From Rhizobium grahamii CCGE 502 (GTDB lineage Bacteria > Pseudomonadota > Alphaproteobacteria > Rhizobiales > Rhizobiaceae): a stretch of DNA of 64,000 bases. Shown here in pieces: positions 52,413 through 60,931 of the stretch. The stretch lies in contig NZ_AEYE02000004.1 in assembly GCF_000298315.2 (NCBI RefSeq), forward strand, positions 62,001 through 126,000, in the 5' to 3' direction. The notes under the pieces are model-generated. The model ran no database searches. It was given only the letters and a program-made list of their open reading frames with translations, and was not told the DNA's origin. Position numbers and translations under genes: made by a program. The stretch's first letter is position 1, and every line of letters starts with the position of its first letter.

Positions 52413-53321
52413 ATGACCAGCATTTTGACGAACGTCGCGGCAATGTCCGCCCTCCAGACCCTGCGCAGCATCAATGGCAGCCTGGAAGAGACACAGAGCC
52501 GTGTTTCGTCCGGCTACCGCGTCGCCGAAGCCAAGGACAACGCTGCCTACTGGTCGATTGCAACGACGATGCGCTCCGACAACAAGGCGCTTTCGGCCGT
52601 TTCCGACGCGCTCGGCCTCGGCGCAGCAAAGGTGGACACCGCCTATTCGGCGATGGACAGCTCCATCGACGTCGTTAGCGAGATCAAGGCGAAGATTGTT
52701 GCGGCGACCGAAAAGGGCGTCGACAAGAACAAGATCCAGGATGAGATTGCGCAGCTTCAGCAGCAGCTCCTGAGCATCGCCCAGTCTGCCTCCTTCTCGG
52801 GTGAAAACTGGGTTGCAGGCAATACGACGAAGAGCGTCGTCTCCTCGTTTGTCCGCAACGCCAATGGTCAGGTCTCCGTCCAGACGACCCAGTATGTCCT
52901 TGACGACAGCACCAGCGGTAACGTCCTCTTCGGCATGACGACCACGGGTGCGATCAACACCTCGAGCGGTATCATCGGGACCTCCTCTGGCAGCGTCGGT
53001 TCCATTTACAGCATGAACATCAGCAGCTTCAGCCCTAGTGACATCGACCTCGCACTGACGACTGTCGAAGCCGGCCTGAGCGCAATGACGAAAGCAGCCT
53101 CGCAGCTCGGCTCGATCTCGACCCGCATCGACCTGCAGGAAAGCTTCGTTTCCGACCTCAGCGACTCGATCGACTCGGGCGTTGGACGCCTCGTCGACGC
53201 GGATATGGAAGAGGAATCGAGCAAACTAACGGCCCTGCAGACGCAGCAACAACTGGCGATCCAATCACTGTCGATCGCGAACTCCAGCGCGCAGAACGTT
53301 CTGACGCTGTTCAAGAACTAA
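52413..53321 (+). CDS. flaC: Flagellin FlaC
   Basis: A 302-residue flagellin with the same N-terminal plan (TSILTNVAAMSALQTLRSIN, SSGYRVAEAKDNAAYWSIAT) and C-terminal plan (SIDSGVGRLVDADMEEESSK, ending in SAQNVLTLFKN) as FlaA and FlaB, but clearly more distant in the middle, which is Ser/Gly/Thr-rich. In multi-flagellin rhizobia such paralogues are usually minor filament parts. A weak terminator follows. Confidence 0.94.
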   Translation: MTSILTNVAAMSALQTLRSINGSLEETQSRVSSGYRVAEAKDNAAYWSIATTMRSDNKALSAVSDALGLGAAKVDTAYSAMDSSIDVVSEIKAKIVAATEKGVDKNKIQDEIAQLQQQLLSIAQSASFSGENWVAGNTTKSVVSSFVRNANGQVSVQTTQYVLDDSTSGNVLFGMTTTGAINTSSGIIGTSSGSVGSIYSMNISSFSPSDIDLALTTVEAGLSAMTKAASQLGSISTRIDLQESFVSDLSDSIDSGVGRLVDADMEEESSKLTALQTQQQLAIQSLSIANSSAQNVLTLFKN

Positions 53322-53350
53322 GCCGTCCAGCAGTATCATAAAGAGATAGG

Positions 53351-53380
53351 AAAGCCGCGTCGTCGATGCGGCTTTCTCAT
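53351..53380 (+). terminator. Rho-independent terminator after flaC
   Basis: AAAGCCGC (53351-53358) pairs with GCGGCTTT (53368-53375), followed by CTCATTGTTTTT. The stem is 8 bp with a 9-base loop. Confidence 0.8.
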
Positions 53381-53458
53381 TGTTTTTGAAGCAATAATCA
53401 AGATTGCGCGAGGCTTGCGACGCTGAAGCCGCTGCACTTGCGCCCGTGGAGCGCCTTG

Positions 53459-53474
53459 GTTAACTTCGCTTAAC
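53459..53474. promoter_or_regulatory. GTTAAC-type repeat upstream of flaD
   Basis: GTTAACTTCGCTTAAC, matching the element upstream of flaC except for one missing base. It lies 112 bases before the flaD ATG. The shared sequence in two otherwise different spacers suggests a promoter or operator part. Confidence 0.35.
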
Positions 53475-53519
53475 AGTTGATTTGTTTTGCGACAAACCGG
53501 ACCTGGGAAACCAGCCGGG

Positions 53520-53585
53520 GGCATGACGCCAGGTCAGTCGCTGCCGGTCGCCGGCCTGTCCCGTTTCCCTACTCAGAGCCAGAAA
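53520..53585 (+). promoter_or_regulatory. Partial flagellin leader before flaD
   Basis: GGCATGACGCC (53520-53530), CCGG-3 bases-CCGG (53544-53554) and GTCCCG (53558-53563). The AAGGGG ribosome-binding site of flaB and flaC is missing; only AGAAA lies directly before the ATG. The fourth gene may therefore escape the control proposed for the others. Confidence 0.45.
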
Positions 53586-54551
53586 ATGACATACAAAATT
53601 ACCAGCTCGGCCCAGGTAAACGCCCTCGCGGCGCTGCGCATCATTAACAAGGACGTCGCAACGACACAGCAGCAGGTTTCGTCAGGCTATCGCGTCGAAA
53701 CGGCTGCCGACGATGCGACTTATTGGTCTTTTGCAAGCGTCATGCGCTCGGACAGCAGCTCGCTGCAGAACGTTCACGACGCGCTCGGCGTCGGTGCATC
53801 GAAGGTCGATACCGCCTATACGTCGATGGAAAGCCTCATCGACCAGTTGGGCGAGATCCGCAAGACCCTGGTGACAGCGCAGGAGGCCGGCGTCGACAAG
53901 ACGAAGCTCAATACGACGCTGACCGAGTTGAAGGGACAGTTGCAGACGACTGTCCAGACGACGAATTTTGCCGGTGAAAACTGGCTGCTCAACCGCGATA
54001 CGAACCTTCCGATCTCGCGCTCGGTGATCGGCGGTTTCGTGCGTGGCACGAGCGGTGAATATCAGGCGCAGACCATTGATTTTCCTGCCGATCAGACCGT
54101 CATGATCGATATGACGGACGCCAATCGCGGTCTTCTCACGAAGACGGTCGACGCGAACACGTTGAATTCCGATGGCACGACCACTGCTCGCAACTACTAC
54201 CTACTGGATTCGGGCTCCACGACGCCTGCGAGCGGAACCGAAATAGCGCTCGACGCCAACACGACGCCGGCGCAATTGAAGGACATGATGGCGGTTGTCG
54301 ATTCCATCCTGTCGAAACTGACAACGACCGCGGCCGGCCTCGGCACGATGAGTGCCCGTATCAGTGATCGTGTTTCCTATACCGCCAACATGTCCGATTT
54401 GATCGACAAGGGCGTTGGCGCGCTGGTCGACACCGACATGGACGAAGCCTCGACCCTTCAGAAGGCGCTGCAGACGCAGCAGCAAATGGGCGTTCAGGCC
54501 ATCTCGATCCTGAATACTGCCGCCAGCAAGGTGCTGATCCTGTTGCAATAG
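53586..54551 (+). CDS. flaD: Divergent flagellin FlaD
   Basis: A 321-residue flagellin, the most distant of the four: TYKITSSAQVNALAALRIIN at the start, SSGYRVETAADDATYWSFAS, and a C-terminus with GVGALVDTDMDEASTLQKAL and ILNTAASKVLILLQ. It has a larger, Thr/Asp-rich middle. Likely a minor or specialised filament subunit. It lacks a clear terminator and is followed by the FliH candidate after 94 bases. Confidence 0.92.
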   Translation: MTYKITSSAQVNALAALRIINKDVATTQQQVSSGYRVETAADDATYWSFASVMRSDSSSLQNVHDALGVGASKVDTAYTSMESLIDQLGEIRKTLVTAQEAGVDKTKLNTTLTELKGQLQTTVQTTNFAGENWLLNRDTNLPISRSVIGGFVRGTSGEYQAQTIDFPADQTVMIDMTDANRGLLTKTVDANTLNSDGTTTARNYYLLDSGSTTPASGTEIALDANTTPAQLKDMMAVVDSILSKLTTTAAGLGTMSARISDRVSYTANMSDLIDKGVGALVDTDMDEASTLQKALQTQQQMGVQAISILNTAASKVLILLQ

Positions 54552-54645
54552 TGGTCGGAGCGCTGTTGAGCTTGTCCGGCTTCACCCTTCATCCTCGCGC
54601 AAGTTTGACACCCTAGTTTCGATACAAAGGCGCAGTGCGAGAACC

Positions 54646-55353
54646 GTGCCGGATAAGTTGTCAGTTCATGATGGGGTACGGCATGTCGCAGTCCTCTGCA
54701 GCGAAAGGGTGGATTCGGTGAGCGCACTGCTCTCTCGGTACCTCAAGGATTTTGGCGAGCCTGCCGTCGTCGCTCCCGTCGCGGAAGCGGATGAATTTGC
54801 AGGCGACTTTGGTGGGTTTGCCGACGTCGCCTCCGAACCCGTGATCGACCTCGAAGCGGAGCGTCACAACGCTCATGCGGACGGCTATGCGGAAGCCACC
54901 GCGGCGCTGACGGAGAAATATGAGCTGGAAGCGCAGACGGTCGCACTCGTGCACCAGCGTGAAGTCGAAGAGCTTCGCGACCGGTACGAGGTGGAGGCCG
55001 CAGAGCTGATCGCCTCCCGTCTCGACGCGATGGCGGGCGATATCGCCGAACTCGTCAGCGCAACGGTCGCAAAGGCGCTTGCGCCTGTCATGACCGATGT
55101 TCTGTCACAAAAGGCTGCCGTTGATCTTGCCGGCATCCTGCGTGAGGCGTTGCTGGAAGGTGATGTCGGCACCGTGACGGTCAAGGGGCCGACGCGACTG
55201 TTCGACGTGCTGAAGAATACACTCGGCGAAAAGGTTGGTCTTCTGCGCCATCATGAAACGGCTGATGTCGACCTGACCGTCGAGTTTGACGACGCCGTCC
55301 TTGTCACGCGCATGTCAGCCTGGGCGACGAGCCTGAAGAAAGTTCTGGAATGA
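54646..55353 (+). CDS. Candidate FliH (export ATPase regulator), divergent
   Basis: A 235-residue cytosolic protein normally left as hypothetical. Residues 70-127 are a charged helical stretch (GYAEATAALTEKYELEAQTV, REVEELRDRYEVEAAEL) like the FliH/SctL coiled arm. Residues 128-235 look like the FliH C-terminal domain: VSATVAKALAPVMTDVL, an alpha/beta middle, and the closing ADVDLTVEFDDAVLVTRMSA followed by a terminal helix. No other FliH is present in the cluster although FliI is. The start is GTG 54646, without a strong ribosome-binding site, so the N-terminus is uncertain. The stop overlaps the motB start (ATGA). I am fairly sure it is a gene and moderately sure of the FliH idea. Confidence 0.7.
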   Translation: MPDKLSVHDGVRHVAVLCSERVDSVSALLSRYLKDFGEPAVVAPVAEADEFAGDFGGFADVASEPVIDLEAERHNAHADGYAEATAALTEKYELEAQTVALVHQREVEELRDRYEVEAAELIASRLDAMAGDIAELVSATVAKALAPVMTDVLSQKAAVDLAGILREALLEGDVGTVTVKGPTRLFDVLKNTLGEKVGLLRHHETADVDLTVEFDDAVLVTRMSAWATSLKKVLE

Positions 55354-56633
55354 GTGATAGCGAAAACCACCATCACGGCAAGAACGAGATCATCATCGTC
55401 AAGCGGCATGGCGGCGGTGATCACGACGGTGCGCATGGTGGCGCCTGGAAGATCGCCTATGCCGACTTCATGACGGCCATGATGGCGTTCTTTCTCGTTA
55501 TGTGGCTGGTCAACGCTGCGAACGAGGAAACCAAGGCCTCCGTCGCGACCTATTTCAATCCGATCAAGCTCGCCGACGAGAAGCCCACGCAAAAAGGCTT
55601 GAAGAAGCCGGTCGATCAGGCGGATGGCGACCAGAAGCAGGACAAGTCGAAGGAAAAAGAGGACGAACCGACCAAAGGCGCATCGGCCGCCAATGGCGAT
55701 GACCAGACCTCGACCTCCGGCGACCAGACGAATTATTCGGAAGCCGACTTTTTCGAGAACCCCTATTCCGTGCTGGCGGAGATTGCGCAGGAAGTCGGTC
55801 AGCAGGCAAATGTCAGCGCCAAGGGCGAGGGCGGTGCCAGCGAATCCGGTCCGGCAACTGGTGCCGACGGCGGTCAGGCCTATCGTGACCCCTTCGATCC
55901 TGATTTCTGGACGAAGCAGGTGGAAGTCACGCATGCCGACAAGAAGCAGCCCGCCTCGAAGGATACGCCCGTTGATGGTGCGACAGACGCCACCGAAGTT
56001 GCCAAGGCGGAAACAGAGAATCCGGCGGATCTGACCGGCAAGGCTCAGAATGAGCAGGCTGAGGAAACGGCCGAGAGCCAGCCCCAACACGTTGCATCGT
56101 CGGTGGAGATGCCGTCTGAGAATGTCGAGGGTAAGGAAAAGCCGCAGACTGAGGCACAAAAGGCCGCCGAGCAGAAACGGGCTGAAGAGCTGCAAAAGGA
56201 AATCGCCCAACAGATTAGCGGCGTAGCCGGCAAGCTCGCCGAAGGTCTGACGGTAACATCATCGGAAGGCGGCCTCCTCGTCAGCATTTCCGATCAGAGC
56301 GACGATTCCATGTTCAACATCGGATCGGCCGTCCCACGCAAGGAAATGGTGCTTGCGATGGAGAAGATAGGCGAGGTCCTAAAGGGCAAGCCCGGCGCTG
56401 TCGTCATCCGGGGTCATACTGACGGTCGCCAGTACAAGGGCGAGAACGAGAACTGGCGCCTGTCCATGGATCGCGCCCAGGCTGCCTACTACATGATCGT
56501 TCGTGGCGGCCTCGACGAGAAGCGGGTTTCGCAGGTCTCAGGCTTCGCTGACCGCAAATTGAAGGATCAGGTGGATCCGTTCAATGCCACCAACAGACGC
56601 ATCGAAATATTGCTGCAGGCGGATCAAGGATAG
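55350..56633 (+). CDS. motB: Flagellar stator protein MotB
   Basis: A 427-residue stator subunit. The single helix contains the essential proton-carrying Asp39 in YADFMTAMMAFFLVMWLVNA. Residues 340-425 are the OmpA-like peptidoglycan-binding domain with VVIRGHTDGRQYKGENENWR and LSMDRAQAAYYMIV. Between them lies a very long charged linker (about 70-300, rich in Lys, Asp, Glu and Gln), much longer than in E. coli MotB (308 residues); in rhizobia this periplasmic part meets MotC. Translation is coupled to the preceding gene. Confidence 0.95.
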   Translation: MSDSENHHHGKNEIIIVKRHGGGDHDGAHGGAWKIAYADFMTAMMAFFLVMWLVNAANEETKASVATYFNPIKLADEKPTQKGLKKPVDQADGDQKQDKSKEKEDEPTKGASAANGDDQTSTSGDQTNYSEADFFENPYSVLAEIAQEVGQQANVSAKGEGGASESGPATGADGGQAYRDPFDPDFWTKQVEVTHADKKQPASKDTPVDGATDATEVAKAETENPADLTGKAQNEQAEETAESQPQHVASSVEMPSENVEGKEKPQTEAQKAAEQKRAEELQKEIAQQISGVAGKLAEGLTVTSSEGGLLVSISDQSDDSMFNIGSAVPRKEMVLAMEKIGEVLKGKPGAVVIRGHTDGRQYKGENENWRLSMDRAQAAYYMIVRGGLDEKRVSQVSGFADRKLKDQVDPFNATNRRIEILLQADQG

Positions 56634-56635
56634 TC

Positions 56636-57943
56636 ATGATCCGTCACCACCAACGTCTTCTGCTTATGCTTCTCGGCCTCGCGGTGGGGCCTGCTGCGGT
56701 CGCGCACGCGGAAGATCAGGAGGACATCGCGCCTTACAAGATGCTGAGGTCGCTGCAGTTCGTGCAGGACTCCGTCGTGCTCGGCGATCACTCGGCCGCC
56801 GAGATGCAGCGTTTCATGCTTGGCACGATTGATCAGCGTCTGCGTACGATCGACCAGTCGGTGTTCGACGATGATCGCAATGTCGATGCGGCACTCATCT
56901 ATGCGATGAGCGGCGGCAATCCGGAGACCCTCGAATACCTGGTCGCCCGCGATGTAAACGGTCACTTCGACAACCGCATCAGCGACGTGCTGCGGAAGTA
57001 TCTCAGTGGCAAGGGATTGCTCGTCGCCAAGAGCCTTGTCGAGACCGCGAACGAATACAAAGACAAGAAGATCGGTCCCTATCTTGCGCTGGTCGGCGGC
57101 AATGTAACCATCGCCAAGAGCCCGATGGAAGCGCTGAAGCTGTACGACCAAGCGCGCCTTACCGCACCGGGCACAATCGTCGAGGAGGCGGCGCTGCGCC
57201 GCTCCGTATCGATCTGCGTCGAAGCCGGCATGGTGGACAAGGGACTTGATTATTCGCAACGCTATGTGCGCCGCTTCCTGCATTCACCCTATGCCAGCCA
57301 GTTCGCGGACCTGTTCGTGAGGCTGCTCGTCAATCACGATCAAGAGGTGAAGGCCGACGACGTCATCAGCATCCTCTCCTTCATGGATGAGGCGAGGCAG
57401 CGTGAGGTCTATCTTCGCATCGCCCGCGCGGCTGCGATCGCCGGCAAGGGCGATCTCGCGCGGATGGCCGCGGCCCGCGCACAGACGCTCGCCGGCGATT
57501 CCGACAATGCCTTTGGGGCGCTGGCGGATTTTTATGGCGGCATGGCGTCGATCCCGACTGACAAGATCGATGCGGCCACGAAGAACATCTCATCCATCCC
57601 GGACCAGGAGTTATCGCCACGCGACCAGGCACTGCGGGCCGCGGCAAAAGCTATTGCGGAACAAGTGCTTCGCGCGCCGGACCCGGCAAGCTTGACGCAA
57701 GCGACGACCCCTAAATCTTATAGCCAAGAAATTACTTCTGAACAGGCAGCGGCCTCACCGGAGGCGGAGCAGGGGGATATACCAAATCCAGCTCCAGGTC
57801 CTGTTGTCGGAGACGCGGGTCTAACGCCGCCATCCAATGTTGGGGGACAGCAGGACGCCGACCCGTCATTCAGCGCATTCGTGACGTCAAGCCGATCGCA
57901 ACTGGATGAAATCGACGGCCTCTTGAACAAAGAAAGCAATTGA
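56636..57943 (+). CDS. motC: Periplasmic motility protein MotC
   Basis: A 435-residue exported protein special to rhizobial motors. In S. meliloti MotC binds the periplasmic part of MotB and is required for rotation, with MotE as its chaperone. The signal peptide is LLLMLLGLAVGPAAVAHA. The mature protein is largely helical with repeats resembling TPR-like arches. The C-terminal 70 residues are Pro/Ser/Ala-rich and disordered. It begins 2 bases after the motB stop. Confidence 0.93.
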   Translation: MIRHHQRLLLMLLGLAVGPAAVAHAEDQEDIAPYKMLRSLQFVQDSVVLGDHSAAEMQRFMLGTIDQRLRTIDQSVFDDDRNVDAALIYAMSGGNPETLEYLVARDVNGHFDNRISDVLRKYLSGKGLLVAKSLVETANEYKDKKIGPYLALVGGNVTIAKSPMEALKLYDQARLTAPGTIVEEAALRRSVSICVEAGMVDKGLDYSQRYVRRFLHSPYASQFADLFVRLLVNHDQEVKADDVISILSFMDEARQREVYLRIARAAAIAGKGDLARMAAARAQTLAGDSDNAFGALADFYGGMASIPTDKIDAATKNISSIPDQELSPRDQALRAAAKAIAEQVLRAPDPASLTQATTPKSYSQEITSEQAAASPEAEQGDIPNPAPGPVVGDAGLTPPSNVGGQQDADPSFSAFVTSSRSQLDEIDGLLNKESN

Positions 57944-57944
57944 G

Positions 57945-59342
57945 ATGATGGACATCAGCGTTTCGGGGGGAGCGTCTGGAGCAGGGGCCGCCTCGGCGGC
58001 CGGCGCTGGCCGTCAGACGGGCAGCGGCGGTGATGCGGACGCAGGGGGGTTCTCCGACGTCCTGAACAAGGCCAGCGGCGGCAAGCATGACGCGGCCGGG
58101 CAAGCGACGGCAGACGGCAGCGGGTCCGGCGCGCCGCGTCATACGAGCACGAAGGCATTGATCGACCTTGGAAGCGCTTCGCTCGCAGCCCACGCCGAGA
58201 TGAAAGAAAAGGCGTCCGGCTCCGTGGACAAAGACACGAAGAAGACGGAGCGCGGCGCCACGAAGGCCGGAGGCAAGCACGATGAGGCCGTCCCGGAGGA
58301 TGCTGCCGACGTGCTAGAGGATGCCGTCGCGTCCCGTCCGGCCAAAGGCGCCAAGGAGACGAAGACTGACGCCACTGATGTCACGAACACTGGCGACAAC
58401 GACAATGCCATCTCCGATGTTCTCAGCCTATTGAAGCAGCTGCCGACGGACGGAGCCGCCGCAGCCGCGTTTGCGGCCATGGCGGCTGCGAACCAAAAGG
58501 CTGACGGCAAGGTAATGGCCGATCCCAAAGACAAGCAGGTGGTCGGCACCAAGCAAAAGGACGAGACGTCCATTCACAACGATGCTGTCAGCGTCGATGC
58601 GACGGGCGACGTTCAACTGCCGGGCACGGATGTTGCTGGCGTTACCGACGCGACGACATTCAGGCTGAGCCGCGCCGATGGCCGTGGGCAGTCGATGGAC
58701 ATGCATCTTGGCTTGGACAAGGATGCCCCAGCCGAGTCCGGCGGCAAGGCCAGCATCGAGAGCGTATCCGTCCTCGACACGCGCCGCTATATCGGTCTGG
58801 CGCAGAACACCAATTCTGCCGCGGTGACGGCCGCGATATCCGGTGATCCGGAATGGGCGCAGGCCATGCAGGCGAGCTCATCCCTGTCGAACGCCGCTGA
58901 GTGGTCGAGCACCGGCAAGGTGGTGAATACGCTCAAGATCCAGATGAATCCGATCGATCTCGGCCTAGTCACGGCCACGATGCGGCTTCAGGGCGACGCG
59001 CTCAACGTCGACCTGAAGGTCGAGACCGGAGCGGCCTATCGACAGCTGAAGGAAGACCACGGCAAGATCATCGAGGCTCTACGCAGCCAGGGCTACGCGA
59101 TCGACAACGTCACGATCAGCATGGCGCCCGTCGACCGCTCCGACACCGGCAATCAGGCGAACGCACAAGCGCAGCAGCAGGGCCAGGCCTTTGCTCAGCA
59201 GGGCCAGGGCGAGGCCAGAGAGCGCCAAAATCAATCAGGACAGCGAACTGGCGGAGACTTCAATGGCTCGAGCGAAAGCAGTGTTGAGGGCACTTCTCCT
59301 GGCGCCGCTGGCAGCGGCCGCAGTGGCGACGTCTATCTCTAG
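57945..59342 (+). CDS. fliK: Hook-length control protein FliK (MotD)
   Basis: A 465-residue exported ruler protein, first called MotD in S. meliloti. The long N-terminal part (1-310) is low-complexity, Ala/Asp/Lys/Gly-rich. The C-terminal substrate-switch domain is recognised by VNTLKIQMNPIDLGLVTATM and KIIEALRSQGYAIDNVTI. The end is Gln/Gly/Ser-rich. The ATG follows the motC stop by one base, and another ATG stands at the next codon. It overlaps the transglycosylase gene by 80 bases. Confidence 0.9.
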   Translation: MMDISVSGGASGAGAASAAGAGRQTGSGGDADAGGFSDVLNKASGGKHDAAGQATADGSGSGAPRHTSTKALIDLGSASLAAHAEMKEKASGSVDKDTKKTERGATKAGGKHDEAVPEDAADVLEDAVASRPAKGAKETKTDATDVTNTGDNDNAISDVLSLLKQLPTDGAAAAAFAAMAAANQKADGKVMADPKDKQVVGTKQKDETSIHNDAVSVDATGDVQLPGTDVAGVTDATTFRLSRADGRGQSMDMHLGLDKDAPAESGGKASIESVSVLDTRRYIGLAQNTNSAAVTAAISGDPEWAQAMQASSSLSNAAEWSSTGKVVNTLKIQMNPIDLGLVTATMRLQGDALNVDLKVETGAAYRQLKEDHGKIIEALRSQGYAIDNVTISMAPVDRSDTGNQANAQAQQQGQAFAQQGQGEARERQNQSGQRTGGDFNGSSESSVEGTSPGAAGSGRSGDVYL

Positions 59343-59847
59343 CGCATGGGCGTCGAACAGCGCCTGTGAGCAGGAGATTCAGTCCGCCGCGTTGAAGTAT
59401 GGCATCCCCGAAGGGATACTCTATTCCGTTGGTTTGACCGAGACCGGTCGCAAGGGATCGCTCTACCCTTACGCGCTGAACATCGAAGGAAAAGCCTTCT
59501 TTCCCCCTTCCGAGCAGGACGCTCTGAGGCAGGTTGACGTTGCGCGCAGGTCCGGCGCAAAGCTGATCGACATCGGCTGCATGCAGATCAACCAGTACTA
59601 CCACGGTGAGAATTTTCGGTCGGCAGAGGAGATGTTCGACCCCCGCCGCAATGTGGAATACGCGGCACGGTTCCTTCGCAACCTCCATGACCGTCACGAA
59701 ACATGGACAATGGCGGTCGCCCGCTATCACGCCGGACCCAACAACGACCCCGCCCAAAAGCAATATGTCTGCCGGGTCATCGCCAATCTGGTCGCCACTG
59801 GCTACGGCAAATGGACTCCCAATGCGAGCAACTTCTGCCAGAACTGA
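59263..59847 (+). CDS. Exported lytic transglycosylase of the flagellar cluster
   Basis: A 194-residue periplasmic enzyme of the SLT (lysozyme-like) fold, likely opening peptidoglycan for rod or stator assembly. The signal peptide is ALLLAPLAAAAVATSISSAW. The catalytic Glu is in YSVGLTETGRKGSLYPYAL. Further markers are DIGCMQINQYYH (the GxMQ motif), NVEYAARFLRNLHDR and AVARYHAG. ATG 59263 has GGCGGAG upstream and opens on the signal peptide. It lies inside the end of fliK, a conserved overlap position in rhizobia. Confidence 0.9.
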   Translation: MARAKAVLRALLLAPLAAAAVATSISSAWASNSACEQEIQSAALKYGIPEGILYSVGLTETGRKGSLYPYALNIEGKAFFPPSEQDALRQVDVARRSGAKLIDIGCMQINQYYHGENFRSAEEMFDPRRNVEYAARFLRNLHDRHETWTMAVARYHAGPNNDPAQKQYVCRVIANLVATGYGKWTPNASNFCQN

Positions 59848-59882
59848 CTCAATCAAAGCGAGCAGAAAACAGAACAAAGCAG

Positions 59883-59938
59883 AAATGTGTCATATTGTGG
59901 CGAGAATCTGTCTCAATGTGGCAAGGCAAGTCACATTT
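59883..59938. promoter_or_regulatory. Repeats in the rem upstream region
   Basis: TGTGGC occurs at 59896-59901 and 59917-59922, 21 bases apart (two helical turns), within TATTGTGGCGAG and CAATGTGGCAAG. AAATGTG (59883-59889) and CACATTT (59932-59938) flank both as an inverted pair. The region lies about 195-250 bases before rem and could be a VisN/VisR binding site. The rest of the 283-base spacer is AT-rich and holds no gene. Confidence 0.35.
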
Positions 59939-60130
59939 TAGACCTTGTTAACTTTTCCACGAAATTTTTGTGTGCATAATTTCGGTCTGCTACTACATCT
60001 AGATCAAATCGCGCCTCAATTCTTAATCAACTATTAATTCCCGTCGATTAGTTCCTACAGCTTGTCCCAGAATCGCGCGATTCGTACCCATAGAGCATCG
60101 AGGTACCACAAGTGATTCGGAGGCGGACGA

Positions 60131-60802
60131 ATGATCGTAGTGGTTGATGAGCGTGAGCTCGTGAAAGATGGTTACACTTCACTTTTTGGGCGGGAAGGCA
60201 TTCCCTCCACAGGGTTTGATCCAAATGAATTCGGCGAATGGGTTCAGACGGCGGCGGATTCTGATATCGCGGCTGTCGAGGCGTTCCTGATCGGCCAGGG
60301 GCAGCAGACTTTCGAGCTGCCCCGCGCGATTCGCGATCGGACGATGGCGCCGGTTATCGCAGTCAGCGACCAGCCATCGTTGGAAAACACGCTTGCACTT
60401 TTTGATTGTGGCGTGGACGACGTCGTGCGCAAGCCGGTGCATCCCCGGGAGATCCTGGCCCGAGCCGCCGCCATTCGGCGTCGACTGAAAGCGATTTCCA
60501 GCCACACGGACATCGGTGCGATCCGCGTGTTCTCGGATGGCCGCGATCCGGAAATTCACGGCGAAGTCTTTGCGCTTCCCCGTCGCGAGCGCCGCATCCT
60601 CGAATATTTGATCGCAAATCGCGGTCGTCGCGTCACCAAGACTCAGATCTTCAACGCGATCTACGGAATATTCGACGACGAAGTCGAAGAGAACGTCGTT
60701 GAAAGTCATATTTCCAAGCTGCGCAAGAAGCTCCGGAAGAAGCTCGGCTTCGATCCGGTCGATTCGAAGCGCTTCCTTGGCTACTGCATTGATTGGAACT
60801 GA
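60131..60802 (+). CDS. rem: Flagellar regulator Rem (FtcR-type)
   Basis: A 223-residue OmpR-family transcription factor. In S. meliloti Rem is activated by VisN/VisR and switches on later flagellar genes during growth; Brucella FtcR is its counterpart. The C-terminal winged helix has [20 protein letters not shown] and [20 protein letters not shown]. The receiver-like domain keeps Lys101 ([10 protein letters not shown]) but has Glu50 where the acceptor Asp should be and an unusual acidic pocket, so it is probably not phosphorylated. GGAGGC precedes the ATG. It is an orphan regulator with no kinase beside it. Confidence 0.92.
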   Translation: MIVVVDERELVKDGYTSLFGREGIPSTGFDPNEFGEWVQTAADSDIAAVEAFLIGQGQQTFELPRAIRDRTMAPVIAVSDQPSLENTLALFDCGVDDVVRKPVHPREILARAAAIRRRLKAISSHTDIGAIRVFSDGRDPEIHGEVFALPRRERRILEYLIANRGRRVTKTQIFNAIYGIFDDEVEENVVESHISKLRKKLRKKLGFDPVDSKRFLGYCIDWN

Positions 60803-60931
60803 TTTTTTTAGAACGGGCCGTGTTGCCTGAGCATTGTCGCTGCATTCTCTCGACGATCGTTCAGCTCCAGACAGCTTCACGCAAGGCCCACCAAATACTT
60901 TCAAGCCTACTAAGGGAATCGAGGTTTTCAG

